The position numbers were made by a program, and so were the translations under genes. This document shows positions 35,601 through 46,833 of a DNA stretch of 64,000 nt, in pieces (position 1 is the stretch's first letter; the number at the start of each line of letters is the position of its first letter). The DNA comes from Gossypium raimondii (taxonomy: Eukaryota; Streptophyta; Magnoliopsida; Malvales; Malvaceae). The notes beneath the pieces were generated by a model. That model saw only the letters and a list, made by a program, of their open reading frames with translations. It was not told the origin of the DNA and searched no databases. Location: the NCBI RefSeq assembly GCF_025698545.1, contig NC_068575.1, forward strand, positions 58,103,980 to 58,167,979. Reading direction: 5' to 3'.

Positions 35601-38600
35601 CATTCACTGGAAAGTGCTATGCCTCCTGAGGATATGAGCCTGTGCTATCTTGATCCTCAAGGGGTTATTCAGGGACCGTATTTGGGGATCGACATAATTT
35701 CATGGTTTGAGCAAGGTTATTTTGGTACAGATTTACCTGTTCGATTGGCAAATGCTCCTGATGGGTCGCCTTTCCAAGAACTTGGTGAAGTCATGCCTCA
35801 CCTAAGAATGAATCGTGGTTTAGCCTCCAGTGTTAGTGCAGTTACCAGAATGCGAGTACCTGATCGTTTTGAAGGGAGCTTGGAAGAGACCATATCTTCT
35901 TCTGCTGCTGCTTCTGCTCAGGGATCTGCCATTGGACGTGAGCAGCAGCAATCTTTGTCTCCTTTTGAGACATCTGGTACTAACTTTCATTTAAGAGGGC
36001 CTTCTCAAAGTTATAATTCTGAGCACCAATTTTATGAAGATCCAAACATCCATAATTTTGCTGTTGCTCAAGCTGATGGTAAGTTCAATGTGTTGCACCT
36101 ACTGTTTATATTGTTAATTATTGACTCTGTTAATGATGCCTGCCTTTCCATGTGTGATGCAGAAATCGTTTTTCCGGGAAGGCCTGGAAGTGCTGGTGTT
36201 GACCCTTTGAAAGTTTCAGCTGAGATGCAAGATCCTTTGCGTCATCCTGCAAGTCATTTATCCATTGCAAATGAATTTTCAAAAACCAATGCACCTCATC
36301 GAGGTGATGAGTTGCTCCCAGAGGCTTGGTCTGATGATCATAGAAGAAATGCCGTGTTTGATCCTAACATTCATCTAGGCACTACTGGTGCTAGGCCATT
36401 ATCTCACAGGGACCAAGAACACAAAGGTTTGGACCTGGTACAGCACTTAATGTCACAAAAGTTGCCGAATGAACCTCTTCAAGAGAAAAATAATTTCTTT
36501 CATGCCCTTCCACATTCGACCGGATTTGGTGTGGAGCACATCCATAGTTTTGATCTGATGCAGAGCAAGAATCTCAACCATCAGCAGTCAGTCCATCATT
36601 CAGCTCCGCATATGGAACATGTTTTGGAACTTCAATTTGAACAGCAGCGGCAGTTGGAACTACAACGGCAGCAGCATCAGTTGGAGCTTCAGAGGCAGCA
36701 GCAGTTGGAGCATCAGCGGCAGCAACAATTGGAGCATCAGCGGCAGCAGCAATTGGAGCATCAGCGGCAGCAGCAATTGGAGCTTCAGCGGCAGCAGCAA
36801 TTGGAGCTTCAGCAGCATCAACGTCTGTTGGAGCTTCAGCGGCAGCAGCAGTTGGAACTTCAGCAGCATCAACGGCAGTTGGAACTTCAGCGGCAGCAGG
36901 AGCTTCGTCACCACCAAATTGAACTGTTGCAGCAGTTGCAACAACAACATCTACAGCAGCAGAATTCTCAAGCTCAACAGATTCTTCTTGATCAATTGCT
37001 TGAGCATCAGATTTCTGATCCTGGCTATGGTCAGGATGTATTTGATGCTGCTAGAGACATCCAACTCGATCAGGTTCAATTACAAAGGCATCTTCTAAGT
37101 GAATTGCAGAATAATTCTCAAGCATCAAGGCACCTGGATCCATCACTGGAGCAGATCATCCAAGCAAAGATTAACCAGAGTGCAGTCCAAGGGCAACAGG
37201 CTGATTTTTTGGATTTCATGTCGCAAGCAAAGTATGGAAATATGCTTCCTTTGGAGCATCAGCTCCGTCTTCAACGAGAGCAGTTTCAAGTGCAGCAGTT
37301 ATCTAGGGCGCTGAGCCAACAATTAGGAATGGAGGAGGATAGACAACTTGCTGGTTCTTTGTCTGTAGATGAAGTTGGTCAGTTTGTTAGGAATCCTGGC
37401 ATTCATCCCCGGGCTCAATCAATGGAGTTGAATGGTTCAGATCTTCACCAGAAGAGGCTTTCATCTTTTGAAGAGCAAATCAGCAATTCTAAAAGGAATC
37501 ATGCTTTGCGGGAGCAACAGCAGCGAGGAACTTTTGACCCCAGCCATACAGCATTTGCCAGGTCTGTTCATTCTGCTGCTGCTCCTGGGATGAAAGTAGA
37601 CAATGTAAATTCTCTAGATATTGCTGAACATCTCTACATGCACTCTAACAACCAACCGGGTCCATTTTCTTCTGGTAACCACTCTTTTAGCCAACAAACT
37701 TTGGGTGATGTATATGCATCTCGTCCAGATTTAGTCTACCACTCTGGGGAAAATGAGCAGCTAGAAAATAGTTGGGCTGGAAAACAGATGCAACAATTAA
37801 ATCTTGAAGCAGATTTGCAAAGAAGGGAGTCCGAAGTTGATTCAAGCACTTGGGCATCAGCTGGAGGGATTCATGAAAAGTCTAAGAAAGCTTTAATGGA
37901 CCTTCTTCACCAAAAACTTGGTATTCAATCGACAAGGTCATCAGAAGGAGATTATCAGTATTCTACTTCATCTTCCAGGGGCAGGGAAAGCTTTTGGCCT
38001 GTTTCTGAGCCACAAGCTTCCAATTTTCATGTAAACAACTCATATCTGGAAGGCCCTCAAAATTCCAATTCAGGTGCCTTATTGCAAGATCATTTGTTTG
38101 GAGTTGCAGCCAGTGGTGGTGTCAACCAAGTGGTTAACTGTGAACGAATGCCTCATAAATCCAATCCGGGTTCATTTGCTGAAGATCAGTCATTGTTGTT
38201 GGGCGCTGAAGATCTGTCTTCTAGTATTTATGCAGATGCTAGCTTAGTGTCAAAATCTGCTGTGGATAAGGAATTGGGCGAACTGGAGGGGAAGGAGAAG
38301 AAAAATGGATTGAAAAGCATGATTTCAAGGTCTGGTTCTCTGTCGGGGTCTGAGGACAATATCTTAGAGCAAGTAGAGATGCCTTTGGACTGTGCTGACC
38401 TACAAAGTAGAACCCATATCCGTCACAGTTCACTTAGTACCGGTAATCTTCAGAAAAAAAGATCTTATTAAATGGCCTTTAGTTTTTTTTTTCTGTATGA
38501 ATTAAATCATAAAAGTGAAATGGTGCAGGTGGGAATGGCAGGTTGTACAGTAATGAAATTGGATTAGAGAAATCTGTAGAAGACCGTCCTAATGAAAGGT

Positions 38601-39205
38601 GACACTCTCTTCTCTCTAATGTTGATGTTGGTGATTTTTTTTTTGTGGGGTGGTGGGGGATTTTATTTGCACCGCTATGACGAGTCACCTCAGAATTGAC
38701 ATTTGACACGAGTGCACATCCAACTAACTCTTTTTAAAAAGCCATCTAATCTAAATATGCTCGTCTTATTGATAGGTTACTGTCTGGAGTGCCGAAAGGG
38801 GTTGATAAAGTTGCACAGATTTCATCATCCCAGGATGTATTTTCCGATCAAAACACAGTGCCATTTGTGAAGCAGAAAAGCCTTACAAGTCAGGCAAAGA
38901 GGACAGTAGAAACAGAGGCATCGGGCAAGAAAGATGTGAGTATGAGAAGGACCTCATCTTATAATGAGGCTGCAGTGTCTGAAGCATCATTCATGGAGAT
39001 TCTTAAGAAGCCGGCTCTTCATGGCGCAGAGGTCCCCGTGTATGGCTCTGCTTTTGAGCCACCATCATCTGATGGTGCTTCACAAGCTGGACGAAGTGGC
39101 AAGAAAAAAGGGAAAAAGGGAAGACAAATTGATCCTGCCTTGCTTGGTTTTAAGGTTACAAGCAACCGCATTTTGATGGGTGAGATCCATCGTCTTGACG
39201 ATTAA
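32655..39205 (+). CDS. GYF domain-containing protein, copy 1
   Basis: Ten exons (32655-32727, 33387-33449, 33574-33668, 33952-34800, 34895-34967, 35078-35215, 35299-36078, 36163-38442, 38529-38598, 38776-39205) are all GT-AG and phase-consistent, giving 1616 aa. The start [11 protein letters not shown] is shared with the paralogue. Conserved blocks in order are [12 protein letters not shown] near the N-terminus, an Arg/Asp/Glu-rich low-complexity region, and the GYF domain (about 543-600: [29 protein letters not shown]). A Gln-rich coiled region (DNA 36620-36960) and the C-terminal FMEILKKPA...[20 protein letters not shown] follow. It resembles the Arabidopsis At1g24300/At1g27430 group, related to EXA1 and animal GIGYF. 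GYF domains bind Pro-rich peptides; relatives act in translational repression and immune-receptor control. The specific role here is unknown. Confidence 0.92.
36079..36162 (+). other. Stop-free 84-bp intron in GYF gene 1
   Basis: The segment begins GTAAGT and ends TGATGCAG, so it is an intron by consensus. It is 84 bp (28 codons) and has no stop in the reading frame, so retention would insert 28 mostly hydrophobic residues ([13 protein letters not shown] core) without a frameshift. The paralogue has an equal-length, stop-free counterpart at 53968-54051. Confidence 0.7.
36620..36960 (+). repeat. Gln-rich tandem repeat in coding sequence (GYF gene 1)
   Basis: Imperfect 24-bp units encode [16 protein letters not shown] and LELQQHQR. 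The translated octads suggest a long charged/Gln coiled coil. The same unit order occurs in the paralogue (54520-54850) with single-residue changes (ELQ/EHQ, R/K). Confidence 0.9.
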
Positions 39206-39533
39206 ATTTTCTCATTTACACGCACCATATCTTGTTGTACATTTTCGCTGTAAATTTTTTTGTTAGGTTAAATGCTTAGCTTGGGCAAACAAACATTTAA
39301 GGCGACGAGTAAATGGGAGTTGATATTTGAAATTCATCGATTTAGATTTTTACCCTTTTTTACGTAATTTTTTTCCTTCTTTGATAAAAAAAAATTGTTT
39401 TCTTTATTGTACTTGCATATCAAAGTTATTATGGATTCTGATATGTTGGGAACTGATAACAAATGAGAAAATAATGCTACGTGTTGTGGTTATGGTTCTC
39501 GATTTCGAATTTGTTCTACTTTTTTTAAGGTTA
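39206..39533. other. 3' flank of GYF gene 1
   Basis: Homology with the 3' flank of copy 2 (tttctc.tttacacgc.ccat, then cttgttgtacattt) ends near 39260, which marks the downstream edge of the duplicated unit. The rest is AT-rich and unrecognised. Confidence 0.55.
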
Positions 39534-39686
39534 AGGGTAAGTTTGGATGGACGATTGGGTGCGGTGCGGTGCGTTTAGCTTATTTTTTGTCTCACGGTAC
39601 AGTATTGCTACAGTATCTAATCTTACCGCCACCGCTGTTTTTACACTAACCGCAGGTAAACGCACCACTCATTCAAACTCACCTAA
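39534..39686. mobile_element. MITE-like element with inverted ends
   Basis: The segment runs from aagggtaagtttggatgg, then gggtgcggtgcggtgcg, to aaacgcaccactcattcaaa and ctcaccta. The ends are imperfect inverted repeats (GGTAAGTTTGGATG against GGTGAGTTTGAATG), about 150 bp overall. The superfamily is uncertain because I cannot fix the target-site duplication. Confidence 0.6.
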
Positions 39687-39879
39687 GTCTCTTAAGTTTT
39701 TCGCGTATAGGTTGGTCTTTCATTCTATACCTGTGTATTTTTTTCCCATAATCGAAGAGCTTTAAGAATGCATAAATTTTGGGATATCAAAAGAAACAAC
39801 ATGAAGTTATTTGAGATCTTAGTATTTGATAATCGACTAAGATCGTTATTAATTTTTAGCTCTATTTGAAGTGTCAGCA

Positions 39880-41115
39880 TAGTGGTTACCTTCTCAAAAG
39901 GAATGTTGGACGTATGTACCGGGGAATCTCATCAATAAAGTTCTGCAATCATGAATGAGCTCCGAGTAAAATATTTTCATTTGTTTCATAAGATCAATAA
40001 CAACCAAGCTTAACAATAACATGAGTAATGTTCGTTCTCTGAGCGAATAAAGGTTGGTCCCAAACAACCCAGAGTTGGTCCATAATGTTGGTGGTGTGGC
40101 CATGGTTAAAGTGACCATCAGCAACCCAATTGCCACTAATCATGTATAATGGCTCTTGTGTTAGTGACTCTTGTATTATCAAGGGAGGAGCTGTCAACAA
40201 TTGACTTTGAACAAACCTTGTAAGGGGATTTTGCTTGACTTGAAAAGTTGAGGGATAACCACAATCTAGATCCATCGGAAAGAGTGAAGAATTCCACGGT
40301 GAGAGAGATAGCTTTGGACTGAATATCGCTACCACTTAAGGGTGTATCAAGGATGACTGCATTTCTAGCAATTCAAATGCTCGAAGGAAAAAAGCAAACA
40401 TGGTTAGCCAAGGGATACGATGACAAGGAAAAGGTGATTTGGAAGTTCTTAAGCCAATATGAGAATATTCCTTTGAGCGCTAGAGTTCAAACCCCACCAA
40501 AAAGAGTTCACCATCTTTTGTAGAGCATCACAAGAGTTAAGGGGAGCAAAAAGACACTTGTGCAGAAAATTGATAACGCTTGGGCAATCATTTTTAAGAC
40601 CACCTCCTTCCTGAGCTTTGACAGAAGTTTATTCTTCCAGCTATAAATCCTTTTACTCAAACGATCCCAAAAAAAGGAGAACACCTATTTCTTTTTCTTT
40701 CCCACAAGCAATGGCCCAAATAATGACTATGGTTCAAATGGGCCCAGACCCCCAAAGAAGAGCACACCATTTGTCTATATAAAAGTTCGATGTTAGAGCT
40801 AAATAGAATTCTAGATTTTTTATAATTAATAGATTGACCCAAAGTCGCCTCATAAGTAGAAAGAATAGTCTTAACGATTTGGCACTTCCCATCCTTAGCC
40901 TTGAAAAGAATAAGTTATCATCGGCAAACAAAAGATGTGAGACACTCGAACTCCCTCTACAAATAGAAATATCATGTAGCTCCTTCTACTTTCCGCTTGC
41001 TGTAGAAGAAAATCGAGCCTTTTAGTACACATAATAAACAAATAAAGAGAAAGCAGATCACCTTAGCAAATACCTCTACTCGAAATAACTAGCCCAACAT
41101 CTAACCTGTTAAATG
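39880..41115 (-). mobile_element. LINE reverse transcriptase remnant (minus strand)
   Basis: From 41115 downward the minus strand translates to GDLLSLYLFIMC, then GVRVSHLLFADDNLFFSR (FADD catalytic box) and LGQSINYKKSRILFSSN. Several broken frames follow down to about 39890. An in-frame stop replaces the Gln of 'RQGD', and frames shift repeatedly, so it is inactive. It shares no boundary with the other LINE pieces. Confidence 0.8.
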
Positions 41116-41130
41116 CCATATTATATTTAA

Positions 41131-41941
41131 CCCGTCACATCCCAAATTTGGCATATTCGAGAGGAAGACAAATAGAAGTTAAGATTATCTGTTTTGGTGT
41201 ACTTTGGTAGTTAGTTCGCCAATTTAGAAGCTTCTGGTGAACTAATGTTTGGCGCATAAAGTATCCACCCATAGAAGTATTTAAGGATTTATTCTTGTAA
41301 TATTCTTCAATTGAAGAAAGAGTATGACAAGCAAAGAGTACGCATCAGAATGTTGATTGAGCATGATGCGCCTACTAAGTATATGTTAAAGTTGTAAGGG
41401 ACTAAAGTATCTTTAAGGCCACGCCATATACGAGTTATTGCCATAGGTATGGTACGCCAAGTGTGCTCGAAAGATGTGGAATATGAGTTTTGTAATGTGA
41501 TTGGTTGGGAGTCAACTAAGTTAACAGAATAGTCGCCGGCATCATACTCGTAACGTTTTTGTTTAGGTAAGTTTGTATATTGTTTAAACTTGTTATTTGT
41601 TACTTTTGGTAACATGTTAACTATTATTCATGTTAGGCATAGTTTAAATTGAATAATAAATGACAATTGGTGATTTTGGACTAAATTGTGATATTGGCTA
41701 AATTATGATTATGTTGAAAAATGAAAATTTTATGGTTGTGAGCTTGTTGTGGTACAATAAAAATGAAGTTAATTTATTTGGAAACAAAAAGTGACCCATA
41801 TGAACCTCGTGAATGCTTAGGATACTTTGGAAACAAAAAGTGACCCATATGAACCTCGTGAATGCTTAGGATACAAATGACATGTCATTAGGGTTATTAT
41901 AGTTCGGGTGCTGGTCTTGGATGTCCTACCGATGGCTGAAG
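41131..41941 (+). mobile_element. LTR-type fragment left of a nested solo LTR
   Basis: It begins near gtcacatcccaaatttggca and ends at the nested element. It includes a 49-bp perfect tandem duplication (41777-41874). The last part (gatgtcctaccgatggctga) continues across the nested insertion into tgatgtcctacatttg at 44769. Added to 44769-46475 this gives about 2.5 kb, the size of the solo LTR at 57351-59872. It is therefore probably the 5' part of one plus-strand LTR, but the true start and its TSD are not resolved. Confidence 0.55.
41777..41874. repeat. Perfect 49-bp tandem duplication
   Basis: Two identical copies (41777-41825 and 41826-41874), each starting tttggaaacaaaaagtgacc. Identity implies recent slippage. 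Confidence 0.92.
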
Positions 41942-42187
41942 TGTAACACCCCTATCCCGTATCCGTCGCCAAAACAGGGTTACAGAGCATTACCGAAGTT
42001 TACGGATCAATCAAACAGAAATTTCAAATGTTTTATTACATATCAATATTCATAATAAAACCAATTAAAATCATATATATTGTCCCTTAAACGAGCCCTC
42101 AAGACCTGAAATACATACTAGAAACAAGTTGGGACTAAATCAGAAACTCAAAGAATTTTTCAGAAATATTTAAAATTTTCAACATTG

Positions 42188-42465
42188 CAGGGGTCACACG
42201 GTCGTGTGGCCAGGTCGTGTGACTCACACGGTCAGAAGACACACACGTGTCTCAGGCCGTGTGAGAATTCGAAATAGGGACACATGGTCGTGTCAAGCCC
42301 GTGTCCATACCCGTGTAACTCTCTGACTTGGGTCACACGCTCGTGTGCTAGGCCGTGTGAGCATATTGACTTGCATTTTAAGATGATACAGGGGACACAC
42401 GGTCGTGTCACTTGACCATATGTCACACATGGCTGAGACACACACCCGTGTACCTACTCGTGTGG
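42188..42465. repeat. CACACGG/CGTGTG half-site array
   Basis: Repeated cacacggtcgtgtg-type palindromes and half-sites (gtcgtgtgg, ggccgtgtg, cccgtgt), equivalent to the array at 17783-18090. Confidence 0.85.
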
Positions 42466-43239
42466 ACGAAAATAAACCATTTTCTAGGCCACGTTTCTCA
42501 CTCAAATTGACACCAACCTAGCCTCAACAAATTGTACATCCACAACCCATAACAAGTCATGCAACACAAGCTAAAATCAAGTCTTAAACATATATTATTA
42601 CCATATACAACTAATAAACCCTTAGGCACCTCAAATGACAACTTAGAAAAATGCCAATCAAGTATCCAACCTTACCTAATCAGTTTATCTAACCAAGTTA
42701 CCAAAGTTCACTATAACTCAATTACATACATACATACATATATCACTTATACTAACATCACAATCATGCCTTAATTTCATACCAATATGTGAGTTGGTTA
42801 TATAAACAAAATATTATTCATAATATTTTCATAAGCTAAACTTTGACTAAGTCCGTACGAAAGCCTATACATGCCATATAAACTATATTAAATGTTTCAA
42901 AAACTACCGAGATAAGTTGGATAGTGTGACTTGAGTGTTGATCCGATCGTCTAACCTTCTAAAAATCTACAAAGATATTAAACAATACAAATAAGCTTAA
43001 TAAAGCTTAATAAGTTCGATGGGTAAAATAAGAATCTTATCGAACCTACTATAACAAGTCAAATAAATAAAATTATTCATGTCAACTTCCTGTCATTCAC
43101 AACTTCAATTGACAAATACATTCGTATTCAAATCAATACAAAATAAATAACATGTCTTTCAAATTCATTAAATAAATCACCTTACAGATTTTTTTTCCAT
43201 TCGAAGAATGACTTACGGATAAGAGTACATCGTTAACAA

Positions 43240-43333
43240 AAGCTCATAAGAACTGGTCCATCTGAATATGCCAACAGAAGCTTGAAAGCTGAACAGAAGC
43301 TCATAAGAGCTGAACAGAAGCTCGTAAGAGCTA
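43240..43333. repeat. 21-bp tandem array inside the nested LTR
   Basis: Units like tgaacagaagctcataagagc (period 21 at 43290 and 43311, with diverged copies upstream). It occupies the place where the 15544-18336 LTR has its different 'agaccat' array. Confidence 0.85.
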
Positions 43334-44768
43334 ATTCACCCAATTACGCCAAACATAAAGTAAAACACGAGAGTTCGCAACAAATGCTGAACCTTATTTT
43401 ACCTGGGTAAAATGCTGATATCTCCCTCCAATACCATCATACGCCAAATTACGATTGTACTCAAATCTCGCGTTCCATTCAACCAAATATCCAATTCAAT
43501 GTTATAATTCCAATAATAATTCATTTCCAACAATAGAATAAATGCATAATACCGTTCATCGAATTTATACAAATATTAAATTTTAACCGTACGAACTTAC
43601 CTGGATTGAATTGTAGTAATTGTAGAAGTTCAGGGACTATTTACTATTTTTCCTTTTTCACGAGTATTTACGGGATCTTGATCTAAAATATAAAAAGTAT
43701 TCATTTATTAGCATATATTTCATTTTCAATTCATTTTACAATTAATACCCTTTTATTTTTAAAAATTTAAACAATTACCTAAAATTTTTACAATTTTACA
43801 ATTTAATCCTTAATTAGTTAATCTATCAAATTAACTAATTTTCTCAATCAATAATCTATCCAAATATTCTAGGCCTTCATACAACCCTTAATAAACCAAA
43901 AATTCACTATTAAACCCTAATATTTTAACTTTTCACAATTTAATCCTAAAATCAATATTTAACAAAATCACTTAATAAAATCATCATACAACAAAATCAA
44001 AACTCTAAATCTATGTTATTCATCAAAAAATCTAATATTTATCAATCGAAACTTCCAAAATTTTTCATAAAATCAAAAACAAAGGTATGGTTTAATTGAA
44101 CTTAATTGTAACAATCTCAAAAATATAAAAATTACAAGAAACGGTAAAAATTAAACTCACATTAAGCGAAAATTGAAGAACCAGCTTAAAAATTTCTCTC
44201 ATGGTGGTTTAGGCCGAAACAAGAAGAAGAATGCATAAAAATAACTTACAAATTCAATTGGTTTTATTTTAATTTCAAGAAAATTACCATTTTGCCATTC
44301 AATGGATTTATTTAATTATGCCGCCTTATCTTTTAATTTAGGTTTATTTATTACTTAAGTCCTTCCTCATTTAGTAATCAAGTCATTTATTCATTTAAAT
44401 ATTATAATTAGCAAGTTTTACACCTTTTCTAATTTAGTCCTTTTAATTAATTAACTATCGAAACGTTAAAATTTTTCAACGAAACTTTAATGTCATCTTA
44501 ATGACACTCTTTAAATATTTATAAAAATATTTACAGCTCATTTTATTGAAACGAGGTCCCGATACCTCACTTTTTAAAACCACTTGACCTAGTATCTTAC
44601 CACTCGAACCTAATAAATCATTTTAAAACATAAATTACCAATTCAAAAACCTTTTTAAAATCATATTTGACTCTTAAATATTAAATAATAATATTTACAA
44701 TTTTACTTACCGGATTTGGTGGCCTCGAACCACTGTTTCCGACACCACTGAAAAATCAGGCTGTTACA

Positions 44769-46475
44769 TGATGTCCTACATTTGTTGCGAATTCTCCACA
44801 GCTCGTGTGCATAGGCCCATTTTATAGCTCATGTGAGCATTTACAGTTACAGTCATACTTTGTGTAAGCATTGTTCTTGCGTATCCGACGTTATTTCATT
44901 TGGTTCATCAGGTGTTAAATGTGTAAAACGAAACAACTATATGGAATGAAACAATTAATGGAGAATTTGATATGAAATATTGAAACAAAATGTGATATAC
45001 AAAATGAATACATGTTAAATGTGTAAAATGAAATGGTTACTCAAAATGGTTATATGAAATGATTCTACGAAATTGTAATATGAGATGGGTATACAAAATA
45101 GTTATATAAATGAGTATATGAAATGATTATATGAAAATAGATATATGAAGTGATTGTACGAAATGTTTATATGGATAGATATGTAAAAGGGACATTTGAA
45201 ATGAACACTTGAAATGGAAAGATAAAATGTTAAATGAATAGATGTTGTATGAATGGTATATCAAATGTGTTTACTAGTATATGTTTTATGACAGAATAAA
45301 GTTATAAGTTTCATATTTGCGAACTTACTAACCTTGTGAGACTTGTAATATGTATATATTAATAATGAACTCATGACCTTATTTATGAATTTAATTGCGA
45401 AATGTTTAAGTTACGACCGTTACAGTAAGTTAAAGTTATGTTCAATACGAACTTACTAAGTTTTACGCAAGCTTACCTCATTTTTGGTTTTTATTCTTTG
45501 TAGATAGTCAGTTACGAGCTATCGATTGCATTGCTTTTGGAGATTGCATTATCCGACAACTTAATCGGTAACTAATTGTTCACTTTGGTTTGTTATAAGT
45601 GGCATGTAAATAGGGTTTTTGTATATATATGTTATAATCATTATGGATATGTTTTGTATCAATTGAAGTATGAGATGTGTTTATTAATGTGAAGCTTAAT
45701 TAGTATTGTGGTTGATTGTGGTGTGTGATGGCAATGGTATGTCTATGTAAGTGTTTTTGACCATATGTTATATGCCTTATGAAAGTGGTTTGATGTTTGA
45801 TTCAATGGATGTGTATGAAATAGATGCATAGATATGTTAGATTGGTTTATAAGGTAGGAACATGTGTATATTGAATGTGAATTTGGATCAGTGTTTGATT
45901 CTGGTGCCAATGTAGGCATATTGGTTAGACACAATGGGTTGTATATTTTTTGTTTGCTTTTGTCATATTTAGATGTGTTTTGAATTGGTGAAAAAGTTTG
46001 GAAATGGTTTGGCTTGATGCCTAAGAAATGGTTGATGAATTAGCTTGCATTAGGGGTCATTTTGGATGCACATAGTTGTGTGCTACACACGACCACCCCA
46101 CACGATCATGTGTCTTATTGATTTTTAGGTGCGGGTTTGACCCGCACAGTCACATGTTGTTACATGGCTTGGAGACACGATCGTGTGACCCTATTTTCAA
46201 ACTGTACACAACTTGGCCATACGGTTATGTGACCTCTATTTTTATATTTTCTACATTTTTCTGTTTTACTTCAAATTAGTCCCTAATTGTTTCCAAATTG
46301 ATTTTTAGGTTCCATAAGCTCGAAATAAGGCTCGAAATTGTATATATGCTATGAATGATTATTGGTTTTGAATATTGATATTTAAATTAATAATTGAATG
46401 GTTTTATGTTGTCACTTGATTTGATAATACCTTGTAACCCTAATCCAGTGACGGATACGGGTTAGGGGTGTTACA
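44769..46475 (+). mobile_element. LTR 3' portion (right of the nested solo LTR)
   Basis: Continues from tgatgtcctacatttgttgc through degenerate gaaatg..tatatg words (44930-45240) and a small CACACG/CGTGTG array (about 46080-46225). It reaches the family 3' end taatccagtgacggatacgg, then gttaggggtgttaca at 46475. No coding domains. It is followed by CATAA, for which I found no matching 5' copy. Confidence 0.7.
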
Positions 46476-46833
46476 CATAATTTGTTCTTAATTTATTCTT
46501 TAAACAAATAGTGAATTATGATCAAATGATATTAGTGATGAACAAGTTTGAGGTATGTATAAATGTGACTACTTGATTCGATTGAGTTATGTCAATTATA
46601 TAAATAATTGTGATTGTGAATTGTTATTGATAATGTGCTTCTATTTATGATACAATGAGATTTAGTAATAAAAAATAAAGAATAAAGCCTTATTACACAT
46701 TACTTCGGTAATATACCAATGAACACTAGGTGCATATTTCTTTGGACGTACCGATAAGCATTGGGTGTATATATATTTAGCACCAGACGTATATTATTTC
46801 GGTAGTTCTCTCTACAAATTTAAGAAAATAAAG
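46476..46833 (+). mobile_element. Older LTR-like fragment (left piece)
   Basis: AT-rich sequence with the style of the same LTR group: atacttcggtaatataccaa-type words and repeated 'cattgggtg' / 'cactaggtg' motifs at 46690-46800. It is interrupted at 46834. Its other piece is probably 48563-49225. No coding potential. Confidence 0.45.

Larger units (their letters stand above)
41937..44773 (-). mobile_element. Nested solo LTR, reverse orientation (41942-44768)
   Basis: The 2827-bp element starts TGTAACACCCCTATCCCGTA and ends AAAAATCAGGCTGTTACA, the reverse-complement layout of the element at 15544-18336. The flanks TGAAG (41937-41941) and TGATG (44769-44773) match at 4 of 5 positions. It contains a CACACGG/CGTGTG array (42188-42465) and a 21-bp tandem array (43240-43333). 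No coding domain is present. It interrupts another LTR. Confidence 0.85.

Noticed and set aside
36660-36950. Long minus-strand Leu-rich open frame opposite the Gln repeat of GYF gene 1 (also 54549-54953 in copy 2)
   Set aside because: It is the antisense shadow of CAG/CAA-rich codons, which read as CTG/TTG (Leu). No conserved start, and the sense frame is clearly coding.
43240-43333. Possible CRISPR-like or satellite array
   Set aside because: Units abut without unique spacers and lie inside an LTR of a plant retrotransposon; it is a minisatellite.
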